Of a stretch of 60,784 nt of DNA, positions 46,368-54,185 are shown one piece after another. Below the pieces are notes generated by a model, which searched no databases, was not told the DNA's origin, and saw nothing but the letters and a program-made list of their open reading frames with translations. The stretch is from Moduliflexus sp964602655 (GTDB taxonomy: Bacteria > Moduliflexota > Moduliflexia > Moduliflexales > Moduliflexaceae): the NCBI GenBank assembly GCA_964602655.1, contig CAZRSF010000035.1, positions 1 to 60,784 on the forward strand. The letters are read 5' to 3'. The number at the start of each line of letters is the position of its first letter. Within the stretch, counting starts at the first letter, position 1. Made by a program: the position numbers and the translations under genes.

Positions 46368-48017
46368 TCAGGGCGGGGGAAACCCCGCCCCTACGGATAG
46401 CATCGCGCCGTCTTGCGTACAGATGAAGCGCAAACGCGACCAGAAACGAAAAAAGAGTTCGGCCTGAAACCGGCGAATCGGCTCGAATCGCTCTCCAACC
46501 GCCGCATACAACACCTGCTCATCGAATAGCCGCCGCAGCAATTTTGCCCCGATTGCCGTCCGTCCGCCCTGCCGTTCCGCCACGTCAAGCGCATCTTCGA
46601 ATGAAATTGATGTAGCCGGAAACGATAACCCCTTGAGAAAATCGAGGATTCGCGCCGTCACGAACAGCGTGAAGAGATCGTCGCGGCTGACGTGTGCCGT
46701 TTCGACCGCCATCGCCGTCAATCGCGCTTTGAACACGTCTGCTTCGGTCATGTCGGGAAACGCCGCAGCAAGCGGCATGTTCGGCGTCATATAAAAAATG
46801 GACGCACCGATCAATACCGGCAGTTCGGCGTTGACGACCAGCGAAGCGAGCATGGATTCCAGCGACTCCTGCGGCAAGCCGAAGATATGATACGACACGA
46901 TTTTAAATCCTAACAATACGCCAGAGCGGACAACTTCAAGATATTGTTCCAACGAATGCGGACGATTTGCCTGCCGCCGAATGCCGCTTTCCGCCGTAAC
47001 GAGTGACAGATTGAGATGCGTGAATCCGGCGCGTTTCATCAAGGCAAGCAACTCCTGATCCAGACTGTGATACGACAGGCCGTTCATGGCGAGGAATTGC
47101 GCGTCGCCTTCGGGAAAACGGGCGATCAATTCCTCGCAGAGCGCCTTCATATCGGCGGTTCGAAAGGTCAAATTATCATCCTCGAAATCGAATACGCGAT
47201 AGCCTTCTTCGTAGCGCAACGCGATTTCCGCAAGAATCGCCTCATTCGAGCGGCGGCGATAGGTCGCGCCGAAGGTCAGATGCACGGAGCAGAAAGCGCA
47301 GCGATGCGGACAGCCGCGCGAAGTCACGATCATGCAAAGCGGGCGGCGTTCGAAGGTGTAACGTTCCGGCGGGAAATCTGAGAAATCCGGCAGCGGCAGT
47401 TCGTCAACCGGATAATTCGCCGCCAGCGGCGTCAACACAAGTTCGCCGTTTCGCTTGAAGCCGAGATTCGGCACGGCGGCGTAATCGCCGCCGTTTTTCC
47501 AGGCTCGAAGGAATTCTACCAACGGACGTTCCCCTTCGCCGCGAATTACGAAATCCACGCATTCATGCCGCAAGACGCTTTCCGGCGCAGCCGAGACATG
47601 CGAGCCACCGATCAGAATCGGCGCATTGCATACGCGCTTGATCGCTTCGGCGCAGCGGATGACTTCGCGGGAATACGCGGAAAAGAGCGACGAAATGCCG
47701 ACGATATCAGGCCGCTCGGCGGCAACGTCGGCAGCGATCTCATCGAACGCCGCACCGAAATGGTAGTAATGATAAAACGAGCAGAACGGGCTTTTGTCGG
47801 GATGCGCGTAGTACGCTTTCAGGTAGGCAAGCTCTTTCGGCAGCGGAATCGGTCGGCGTCCCCTGCCATGATGATAGTCTTTTACTACCACCTCGAATTC
47901 CGGCAGTTCGCGCCGCACAATCGCTTTCAGATATGCCAATCCGATGGGCTGCAAACGGATCTGCGTATCGTAGAAATCCTGTACCGGCGGCTGAATAAGC
48001 AGAAGTTTATGCGCCAT
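46368..48017 (-). CDS. B12-binding-domain radical SAM protein
   Basis: A 549-residue protein: N-terminal cobalamin-binding-like domain (about 1-170, with VGISSLFSAYS and ILIGGSHVSAAPE), then a radical SAM barrel with the 4Fe-4S cysteines in SRGCPHRCAFCSVH near residue 230, and a C-terminal domain of about 150 residues. This class does methylations and other radical reactions on lipids, cofactors and peptides. No substrate is suggested by context. The last residues are encoded within a GC-rich hairpin. Confidence 0.9.
   Translation of the reverse strand: MAHKLLLIQPPVQDFYDTQIRLQPIGLAYLKAIVRRELPEFEVVVKDYHHGRGRRPIPLPKELAYLKAYYAHPDKSPFCSFYHYYHFGAAFDEIAADVAAERPDIVGISSLFSAYSREVIRCAEAIKRVCNAPILIGGSHVSAAPESVLRHECVDFVIRGEGERPLVEFLRAWKNGGDYAAVPNLGFKRNGELVLTPLAANYPVDELPLPDFSDFPPERYTFERRPLCMIVTSRGCPHRCAFCSVHLTFGATYRRRSNEAILAEIALRYEEGYRVFDFEDDNLTFRTADMKALCEELIARFPEGDAQFLAMNGLSYHSLDQELLALMKRAGFTHLNLSLVTAESGIRRQANRPHSLEQYLEVVRSGVLLGFKIVSYHIFGLPQESLESMLASLVVNAELPVLIGASIFYMTPNMPLAAAFPDMTEADVFKARLTAMAVETAHVSRDDLFTLFVTARILDFLKGLSFPATSISFEDALDVAERQGGRTAIGAKLLRRLFDEQVLYAAVGERFEPIRRFQAELFFRFWSRLRFICTQDGAMLSVGAGFPPP
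46371..46390. terminator. GC-rich hairpin between convergent genes
   Basis: Eight-base arms GGGCGGGG/CCCCGCCC around a GAAA loop. It overlaps the last codons of the radical SAM gene and lies 16 bases after the phosphodiesterase stop, so it may end the plus-strand transcript. Confidence 0.5.
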
Positions 48018-48049
48018 GCCTCTCGGCTTCGCTCCATGAACGAAAGCAG

Positions 48050-48078
48050 CCCTGCCAGGGTTTCAAACCCTGGCAGGG
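48050..48078. repeat. 29-bp perfect palindrome, CTGCCAGGG type
   Basis: Arms CCCTGCCAGGGTTT and complement around a C, between the DinB-like gene and the radical SAM gene. Confidence 0.8.
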
Positions 48079-48088
48079 TTCAGCCTTA

Positions 48089-48529
48089 TCACGCCGCGTT
48101 GATGCGCTTGACCTGCTGCGCGTGTTTGTCCATGTGCCCGAAATAGTCGCGAATCAGGTCTTGCAGCGCCATCATGGGACGATCCCCGACTTGCAACATG
48201 GATGTGGCGAGATCGTCCGCCGGAATATGGTCAATGATATGCAGCAGCATCCGATTGTAGTGATACCAGAGTGCCAGCAAACTCTGAAATTCCATGCTGT
48301 CGTAATGCGCCCGATTGACGCAGACGATCTGGTCATAGCCCGGAAACGTGAAATTCCCTTGCGGCTGATAGCGCAAAAAGCGCTGGTGATTGTTGCTCGC
48401 CGAATCCACCAAATGCCCGACAATCTGCTTGATCGTCCAGCCCCCTTCGCGCTCCCGCTTATTCGGATCAGGACAGGTGGCAAACAGTTGATACATCCGT
48501 TCGATCTGGTCAAGATATTGTTCGTTCAT
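48089..48529 (-). CDS. DinB-like protein
   Basis: A 146-residue four-helix protein of the DinB/YfiT superfamily. The three-His metal site is suggested by GHLVDSASNNHQRF near residue 38 and DYFGHMDKHAQQV near residue 129. Family members include thiol-transferases and unknowns. It follows the YgiT-type antitoxin gene by 9 bases. Confidence 0.85.
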   Translation of the reverse strand: MNEQYLDQIERMYQLFATCPDPNKREREGGWTIKQIVGHLVDSASNNHQRFLRYQPQGNFTFPGYDQIVCVNRAHYDSMEFQSLLALWYHYNRMLLHIIDHIPADDLATSMLQVGDRPMMALQDLIRDYFGHMDKHAQQVKRINAA

Positions 48530-48538
48530 ATCAATATT

Positions 48539-48817
48539 TCAGAGGGCATATATGGGCACGACGACTTCGCGCTGGGCTTGACGCCGTCCATGTATGCTCG
48601 CTTCGATGGTTTTTAAGACATTCGCCGCATAATATCGCGTTCCGCATTCCGTGCAGACGCCCGCGGGAACATCTTCAATAACAATATAGCGCTCGTTGAC
48701 TTTTCGATGAAGCGTCACCCGCTTTTCGATAATCGTTCCATGACAATATTCACAAGTTTCGCCCTTCCAAAATCCGGTTTCATTCGATTTTTTCATGATG
48801 TTATGGCCGATCTTCAT
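48539..48817 (-). CDS. YgiT-type zinc-finger antitoxin-like protein
   Basis: A 92-residue protein with two CxxC pairs (CEYCHG near residue 22 and CTECG near 56), as in the N-terminal domain of MqsA/YgiT. It overlaps the DUF4258 gene by 17 bases. The DUF4258-YgiT pair is a recurrent toxin-antitoxin arrangement, with this as the likely antitoxin. A later in-frame ATG at 48796 is an alternative start. No DNA-binding helix-turn-helix domain is present. Confidence 0.8.
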   Translation of the reverse strand: MKIGHNIMKKSNETGFWKGETCEYCHGTIIEKRVTLHRKVNERYIVIEDVPAGVCTECGTRYYAANVLKTIEASIHGRRQAQREVVVPIYAL

Positions 48818-49073
48818 ATACTGTGATAACCCGAACCTTTCCCGCCTCGGTTATCCGGCATACGATACCGATTGGCCGTCCGTCTAATGCATCACCAACA
48901 ATTTCGTATTTCCCTTGTTGAGGCCACTTTTTCCTGACTTTTCCCGTCAAAATGCCGCGTTCGACGTCATAAATGTCAAAAAAATCTTCCATCGCCTCAT
49001 CATCGGCATGTTCGGTCAAATAATAGAGGCCGTTCCGCACAAGCGCTTGTATCTGTTTGAGAATGCTTACCAT
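48801..49073 (-). CDS. DUF4258 protein, likely toxin
   Basis: A 90-residue DUF4258 protein (LTEHADDEAM near residue 18, then ILTGKVRKKWP and RVITVYEDRP), a family usually found upstream of YgiT-type antitoxins and likely related to RelE-like toxins. AAAGGGGAAT lies before the ATG. It is divergent from the broken antitoxin locus. Confidence 0.8.
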   Translation of the reverse strand: MVSILKQIQALVRNGLYYLTEHADDEAMEDFFDIYDVERGILTGKVRKKWPQQGKYEIVGDALDGRPIGIVCRITEAGKVRVITVYEDRP

Positions 49074-49327
49074 ATTCCCCTTTCATTCACATTCATTGTT
49101 CGACATCCCATGCGATATCTATTTATCGAATGAAAAAATGTCAACCTTTTTCTCCGTCGTGTTACATCCACCGCGCCGCGCGGAAATTTCTCTTGACAAA
49201 ACGCCGCGCCATGACAATTCTTTGAGGAAAGGGGGCTGGTATATGAGAACAGAGAAACACATCGAACGCTTGCATGAGCAGACCGCGCGGGGAAATACGC
49301 ATCCGTCCCTTCCCCATCTTCAATATA

Positions 49328-49334
49328 TTACTAA
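49328..49334. repeat. Target-site duplication, left
   Basis: TTACTAA, repeated at 49489-49495 on the other side of the element. Confidence 0.8.
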
Positions 49335-49488
49335 CTGATGTTACGCCGCAGGTTCGAATCGCTGACGGTGAACTCCCCTCTTGGGAGGGGTTGGGGGTGG
49401 GTTGCGGACGAGAAGACGCCGCGCATGACGACACCCACCCCTTACCCCTCCCAGGAGGGGAATTGTCGGCGACGCTGCGTAACATCAG
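49335..49488. mobile_element. 154-bp C-rich inverted-repeat element (MITE-like), complete copy
   Basis: Ends CTGATGTTACG and CGTAACATCAG, inner arms CTCCCCTC...GGGTGGGTTG against CACCCACCCC...GAGGGG, and a 7-bp direct duplication TTACTAA on both sides. It has no transposase. This is the only copy in the window with clear ends and duplication; relatives lie at 1-32, 5984-6105 and 59842-59984. Confidence 0.85.
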
Positions 49489-49495
49489 TTACTAA
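49489..49495. repeat. Target-site duplication, right
   Basis: TTACTAA, matching 49328-49334. Confidence 0.8.
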
Positions 49496-49641
49496 TACGC
49501 TTGGAGAAAAAATTTCCGTCATTCTTCCAATAGATGAATTCGAGGAATTATTAGAAGACCTTCATGATTTGGCGATAATCGCGGAGCGCCGGAATGAGCC
49601 GACAACTTTGCATGACGAATTTCTCAAGGAACTCCAACGCG

Positions 49642-49906
49642 ATGGCCTTATATCAGATTGAATGGAAACGATCCGCGCAAAAAGAGCTTCGTAAACTTCC
49701 GGCGACAACAATTCGTAAGATTCTCGATGCTGTTCAGCAGTTGGCAGAACAGCCTTTTCCGCCCGGCGTGAAAAAATTAGTCGGCACAGAACAGACATAC
49801 CGTTGTTCGCGTTGGCGATTATCGGATTGTGTATGACGTGCTATCGTCCATGTTAATCATTGAAATCATTCGCGTCAGACATCGAAAAGACGTTTATAAC
49901 GGGTAA
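49642..49906 (+). pseudogene. RelE/ParE-type toxin gene with a one-base frameshift
   Basis: The frame from ATG 49642 gives MALYQIEWKRSAQKELRKLP and continues to EQTYR at 49803, a typical RelE/ParE start. The rest of the toxin, RVGDYRIVYDV...RHRKDVYNG, is in the next frame and ends at TAA 49904-49906. Deleting one T near 49801-49805 would give TYRVRVGDYRIVY and an 87-residue toxin. As it stands the protein is cut short after about 65 residues with the catalytic C terminus lost. It overlaps the antitoxin reading frame by 20 bases. Confidence 0.8.
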
Positions 49907-49969
49907 TAAAACCGTATAATCGTTTACCAGAAATAACCGCAAACGCGCCGCATCGCAGGCAGAAAAACA

Positions 49970-50002
49970 AGCTGTCAGACACCTTGAAGGTGTCTGACAG
50001 CT
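49970..50002. repeat. 33-bp perfect palindrome, GTCAGACACC family
   Basis: Arms AGCTGTCAGACACCTT and complement around a G, between two toxin-antitoxin loci. Confidence 0.85.
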
Positions 50003-50063
50003 ACGAGCCAAACGCGCCGCCCGCGCATAGCCCGCCGATTCATTGGCGGAGAAAGGAGTGATA

Positions 50064-50324
50064 ATGATGACGAAAGAAGCCTTGATCGCAGAAATCGAAC
50101 GTGTTCAGCCTAAAGACATGGAAACCGTATTTAAATTGATTCAGGTTTTCACGCTTTCGACGCAGGATATATCATTGAAAGCCGATGCTCAACGGACGCG
50201 GCCTGATAATGCTCGTCAGGCGATGACTCGGCAATTAGGCAGTTTGCGCGATTCGATCACGATTCTCGGCGATATTGTCGCGCCAGTGATTGATGAAACG
50301 CAGTGGGAGGTTTTGGCCTCATGA
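50064..50324 (+). CDS. Antitoxin for PIN-domain toxin
   Basis: An 86-residue protein ending in ...DIVAPVIDETQWEVLAS, a tail typical of antitoxins paired with PIN toxins (D-I-x-x-P-x....W). The N-terminal part is helical and would carry the dimerisation/DNA-binding region; I do not see a clear known fold. AAAGGAG precedes the ATG at 50064. Its stop overlaps the toxin start (ATGA). Confidence 0.8.
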   Translation: MMTKEALIAEIERVQPKDMETVFKLIQVFTLSTQDISLKADAQRTRPDNARQAMTRQLGSLRDSITILGDIVAPVIDETQWEVLAS

Positions 50325-50716
50325 AATACCTGCTTGATACGCATATTATCCTCTGGAGCGTGACGCAGCCTGAGCGGTTGACGCGAGAGGTTGCCGACAT
50401 CTTGCGAGATGCCCGTCATGAATTATGGTGTTCGCCGATCAGCGCATGGGAAATCCTGATATTAGCCGAAAAACAACGGATTCGATTGCTTGGCGAGCCG
50501 CGTCAATCGCTTCGAAAAATCATGGGCGATCTGGGTTTGATTGAAGCGCCGCTGACAGTCGAAGTCGCCATACGAAGCCGATTGCTCGATCTTTCCCATC
50601 AAGACCCGGCAGATCGTTTTATCGCCGCGACCGCAATCGTGTATGGTTTGACGCTGATTACCGCCGATGAACGCCTGCTCGCGTCAACGGAGATTCCACT
50701 CTTACCCAATACATAA
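50321..50716 (+). CDS. vapC: PIN-domain toxin (VapC-like ribonuclease)
   Basis: A 131-residue PIN ribonuclease. The acidic metal-site residues are Asp6 in LLDTHIILW, Glu in SAWEILIL near residue 43, and Asp in HQDPADRFIAATA near 94 and in TADERL. The ATG at 50321 overlaps the antitoxin stop by 4 bases. Expected to cut RNA, perhaps tRNA, when freed from the antitoxin. Confidence 0.92.
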   Translation: MKYLLDTHIILWSVTQPERLTREVADILRDARHELWCSPISAWEILILAEKQRIRLLGEPRQSLRKIMGDLGLIEAPLTVEVAIRSRLLDLSHQDPADRFIAATAIVYGLTLITADERLLASTEIPLLPNT

Positions 50717-50744
50717 TTGTAATGACACAGAACGTTGTGGCATA

Positions 50745-50775
50745 GCTGTCAGACACCTTGAAGGTGTCTGACAGC
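50745..50775. repeat. 31-bp perfect palindrome, GTCAGACACC family
   Basis: Arms GCTGTCAGACACCTT and complement around a G, 18 bases before the Roco start. It probably ends the toxin transcript. Confidence 0.85.
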
Positions 50776-50792
50776 GACCATAAAAAACACAC

Positions 50793-53700
50793 ATGAGCGA
50801 CCTTGACCAGATCAAAGCAATCGAACAGATACTCAAGATCGAATTACGCCGATTAGATAACATGGAGTTGGGTTCTCGAGGCTATACCGTCAATCTGAAT
50901 GGAGCGGTGACAGGCGTTGGACTTTTTATTTGCAGAGTCGTCGATCTGACGAGAATCATCAAGCAACTCGCGGGCTTGGCACAGTTGACGGATTTGTATT
51001 TGTCGAACAATCAACTGACAGACGTGACGCCGCTCGCAGGCTTGACACAGGTGACGACGTTGCATTTGGGCAGCAATCAACTGACGGATGTGACGCCGCT
51101 CGCGAGCTTGACGCAATTGACATCGTTGTATCTGCCGAACACTCAACTGACGGACGTGACGCCGCTCGCAGGCTTGACGCGGGTGACGACGTTGGATGTG
51201 TCGCGCAACCAACTGACGGACGTGACGCCGCTCGCAGGCTTGACACAGGTGACGACGTTGGATTTGCGTGACAACCGACTGACGGACGTGACGCCGCTCG
51301 CGGGCTTGACGCAGGTGACGATGTTGTGGTTGGCTTACAATCAACTGACGGACGTGACGCCGCTCGCGGGCTTGACGCAGGTGAGGGTGTTGTGGTTGGA
51401 AAGCAATCAACTGACAGACGTGACTCCGCTTGCGGGCTTGACGCAGTTGACGATGTTGAATTTGTGGGACAATAACATTGCGACGTTACCGGAAGCGTGG
51501 CTTGAGCGAGACCTTGAGATTGTCTGGAAACTTGGGTATGTTAAGGGAGCAATCAATCTGTATAACAACCCGCTGACCACGCCGCCGCCGGAAATCGTCA
51601 AGCGCGGCAAGAAGGCGATCCGCAAGTATTTCCAGCAACTCAAAGCGGCGCAGGCATATTTGTATGAAGCGAAACTCCTGATTGTCGGCGAACCAGGCGC
51701 AGGCAAAACCACATTCGCGCAGAAAATACGCAATCAGGCGTACAAATTACAGCCGAACGAAATCTCAACCAAAGGGATTGACCTGCAGGCGTGGGATTTT
51801 CCGCTCACGCAAGAACCGAATGAACCGACGCAGCCGGTCGGCGTGTTGGAGAAAATGAAAGGATGGTTCGGCCTCTCTCGCCCGACGTTTCGCGTCAATA
51901 TCTGGGATTTTGGTGGGCAGGAGATTTACAAGGCGACGCATCAGTTTTTCCTGACGAAACGCTCGCTCTATGTCCTTGTCGCCGACAGCCGCAAGGAAGA
52001 TACCGATTTTTATTACTGGCTCAATATCGTCTCGATGTTGAGCGACAACAGCCCGATCATTATTCTCAAAAACGAAAAGCAAGATCGCGTCCGCGAATTG
52101 CCGGAGCGCCAGCTTCGAGCCGAATTCACGAACCTGAAAGACGTGTTGCCCGCGAACCTCGCCACGAATCGCGGCCTTGACGCCGTGCTGGACACGGTTC
52201 GGCATTATCTGACGCATCTGCCGCATGTCGGCTCGGTCCTGCCGAAAACGTGGGTCAACGTGCGGAATGCGCTGGAGCAAGATGATCGCAATTACATCGC
52301 CGTCGAAGAATATTACCGCATCTGCGAACAGCAGCAGTTCACGCGGCGCGACGACCAACTGCAATTAAGCGGCTATCTGCACGATCTCGGCGTCTGCCTC
52401 CATTTTCAAGACGACGATCTCTTGAAGAAAACTGTGATTCTGAAGCCGGAATGGGGGACGGCGGCGGTCTATAAAGTCCTCGATAATCCGGTGGTCATCA
52501 GAAATCTCGGCTGTTTCACGAAAGAGGAACTGAAAACGATCTGGCATGAAAACGAATACGCCGACATGCGCGGCGAACTGCTGCAACTGATGATGAAATT
52601 TCAGTTGTGTTACGAGATTCCGGGTCGCGCCGGACGTTATATCGCCCCGCAGTTGCTTTCCGAAGATCCGCCGGAGTATCAATGGGAAACCCACCCCAGT
52701 GTTTTTGATGCAAAACCTTCCGTTCGTGGTGAGCTTGTCGAACCACGTCATCCTTCGACAAGCTCAGGACGAGTGGAGGCTGCCCTTCGACAAGCTCAGG
52801 GCGAACGGATGTCTTCTTCGAATCGTGAAGGAGAAATCCTTGACTTGCAAGTGCGGTATGCCTACGAATTTATGCCGAAAGGGATGCTGACACGCTTTAT
52901 TGTCGCCACGCATCCATTGATCGAAGATCAGACATTGGTCTGGAAAAGCGGCGTCGTTTTGAAAAAAGAGGGCGCTCGTGCTGAAATTATCGAATATTAC
53001 GGCAAACGCGAAATTCATATTCGCGTCAGCGGCGCACATAAAAAAGAGCTACTGACGGTCGTGATGTACAAATTCGAGAAAATTCATGGCGTCTATTCGC
53101 GCCTGAAATACGATACGCTGATTCCGTGTAACTGCTTGGCTTGCAAAGGAAACGCCGAGCCGCATTTCTACACATATCAGGTCTTGCGGAAATTCCAGGC
53201 TGACCGCCAGCCGATTCAATGTCAGAAAAGTTATGAAATGGTGAACGTACAAGGCTTGCTTGACGAGGTAATTGATAACAAGCTGTCAGACACCTTCAAG
53301 GTGTCTGACAGCGATGACGAGGACATGACTATGGGAAACATTGTAAAAGAACTCTCCGAATTTTTGACGCCGCTCCCTTGTTTCGCGAACGAAGCCTCGC
53401 GCCGCGCCGTGCTGATCAACGCCGGATTGAGCGATCTGCTCTCATCTGTAAAGCATCTGAACGGCAGCGCTTTTGAGTTTGTTGCGTCGCTCCTGGATAA
53501 TTTCGAACAGGAAGATCGAAAAGAAGAACTTATCAAGCTATTACAAGAAGTGCATACGATGGTCGGCGGAGAAAAAAAGAACGCGATTACGCGCTTTATC
53601 GCAATTCTGAACACGCCGAATACTCAGAACAATACACAAGACGATGTCCGGCCTGCTACGCCAACGCATGTTCCTCAAATGAACGTGTATGGCGGTAATG

Positions 53701-54101
53701 TTCACATTCATCATGGAGACGAACACATGGAAACGAAACAGCAATTCAACAACCAGATTCAGAATTTGAACGGCGACCTGATTCAAGGCTCGCAGAATTT
53801 CACGACCGGCGCGAAAACGTACAATCTTCAGACGCCGCAAGATTTGACGGCGCTTCTCGCCGAATTGCAGAAGATGATCGCGCAATCGCCGTTGCCGGAC
53901 GACGCGAAAGAAGAACTTGCTGCTGACCTGAATACCGCGCAAATTCAGGCGAAAAAATCGCAGCCGGAAAAAATGAAATTGACGACTGCGCTCGATAATG
54001 CGAAATCAGTCTTGACCAAAATCGGCGAAACCGCGCCGCAAGCGGTCGCTATCGGTCATCTGCTCGGCAAGGCGATTGATTTTGTTTCGAAATTGATGTA
54101 A
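50793..54101 (+). CDS. LRR-Roc-COR (Roco) GTPase with extra C-terminal domain
   Basis: A 1102-residue Roco protein. Eight 22-residue leucine-rich repeats (about 55-235, NQLTDVTPLAG core), then a Roc GTPase with P-loop VGEPGAGKTTF near 300, WDFGGQEIY near 370 and KNEKQD near 428, and the COR region to about 630. A palindromic repeat is read in frame at about 643-672 (SVRGELVEP, ALRQAQGER), a second at 830-841 (KLSDTFKVSDSD). The last 250 residues end with a segment NLNGDLIQGSQNFTTG and a helical tail, possibly an effector domain. The 66-base LRR units are nearly identical, so the array is recent or kept uniform. It starts just past a palindrome. Function of bacterial Roco proteins is mostly unknown. 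Confidence 0.88.
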   Translation: MSDLDQIKAIEQILKIELRRLDNMELGSRGYTVNLNGAVTGVGLFICRVVDLTRIIKQLAGLAQLTDLYLSNNQLTDVTPLAGLTQVTTLHLGSNQLTDVTPLASLTQLTSLYLPNTQLTDVTPLAGLTRVTTLDVSRNQLTDVTPLAGLTQVTTLDLRDNRLTDVTPLAGLTQVTMLWLAYNQLTDVTPLAGLTQVRVLWLESNQLTDVTPLAGLTQLTMLNLWDNNIATLPEAWLERDLEIVWKLGYVKGAINLYNNPLTTPPPEIVKRGKKAIRKYFQQLKAAQAYLYEAKLLIVGEPGAGKTTFAQKIRNQAYKLQPNEISTKGIDLQAWDFPLTQEPNEPTQPVGVLEKMKGWFGLSRPTFRVNIWDFGGQEIYKATHQFFLTKRSLYVLVADSRKEDTDFYYWLNIVSMLSDNSPIIILKNEKQDRVRELPERQLRAEFTNLKDVLPANLATNRGLDAVLDTVRHYLTHLPHVGSVLPKTWVNVRNALEQDDRNYIAVEEYYRICEQQQFTRRDDQLQLSGYLHDLGVCLHFQDDDLLKKTVILKPEWGTAAVYKVLDNPVVIRNLGCFTKEELKTIWHENEYADMRGELLQLMMKFQLCYEIPGRAGRYIAPQLLSEDPPEYQWETHPSVFDAKPSVRGELVEPRHPSTSSGRVEAALRQAQGERMSSSNREGEILDLQVRYAYEFMPKGMLTRFIVATHPLIEDQTLVWKSGVVLKKEGARAEIIEYYGKREIHIRVSGAHKKELLTVVMYKFEKIHGVYSRLKYDTLIPCNCLACKGNAEPHFYTYQVLRKFQADRQPIQCQKSYEMVNVQGLLDEVIDNKLSDTFKVSDSDDEDMTMGNIVKELSEFLTPLPCFANEASRRAVLINAGLSDLLSSVKHLNGSAFEFVASLLDNFEQEDRKEELIKLLQEVHTMVGGEKKNAITRFIAILNTPNTQNNTQDDVRPATPTHVPQMNVYGGNVHIHHGDEHMETKQQFNNQIQNLNGDLIQGSQNFTTGAKTYNLQTPQDLTALLAELQKMIAQSPLPDDAKEELAADLNTAQIQAKKSQPEKMKLTTALDNAKSVLTKIGETAPQAVAIGHLLGKAIDFVSKLM
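51002..51463 (+). repeat. Tandem 66-bp DNA repeats coding for leucine-rich repeats
   Basis: About seven near-identical 66-base units, each with CTGACGGACGTGACGCCGCT and GGCTTGACGCAGGTGACG. Differences cluster at the five bases coding the exposed strand positions of each LRR. Bounds are approximate. Confidence 0.85.
52719..52809. repeat. 91-bp palindromic repeat inside the Roco gene
   Basis: TCCGTTCG/CGAACGGA ends and TGAGCTTGTCGAA/TTCGACAAGCTCA inner arms. It is translated as GELVEPRHPSTSSGR and AALRQAQGER, peptide stretches I recognise from a dispersed repeat common in environmental genomes. The reading frame stays open across it. Confidence 0.8.
53282..53312. repeat. 31-bp palindrome, GTCAGACACC family, inside the Roco gene
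   Basis: Identical arms to the intergenic copies at 49970 and 50745 around a C, here read in frame as KLSDTFKVSDS within the Roco protein. Confidence 0.85.
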
Positions 54102-54185
54102 GCAATCGTACGATGAAACTGTGTTTCGCCGTCGAAACGCAGTTTCGATATACAAACAAATCGAACATGAAGAAAGGAACACACT

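Larger units (their letters stand above)
49243..49661 (+). pseudogene. Phd/YefM-like antitoxin gene split by an inserted element
   Basis: Removing the 154-bp element and one copy of its 7-bp target duplication (161 bases) rejoins the frame exactly. The text reads ...LQYITN-TLGEKISVILPI..., giving an 85-residue antitoxin of the kind that begins with ITNxxGxxISVILPIxE and is paired with RelE/ParE toxins. In the present sequence the first part ends at a TGA in the element end (49336-49338), overlapping an ATG (49338) that opens a 107-codon frame through the element into the antitoxin C terminus, so a fusion might still be made by reinitiation. The start at 49243 follows GAGGAAAGGGGG. Confidence 0.8.

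Noticed and set aside
49162..49485. Minus-strand open frame with PTPNPSQEGSS-type peptide, also seen at other copies
   Set aside because: It is a translation of the C-rich inverted-repeat element, with no gene features outside it.
50853..51410. Minus-strand open frame with repeated RQARERRHVRQ peptides opposite the LRR array
   Set aside because: The periodic text is only the reverse of the 66-bp LRR-coding units.
51002..51463. CRISPR-like tandem repeats
   Set aside because: The 66-bp units are head-to-tail without spacers and code for leucine-rich repeats in frame.
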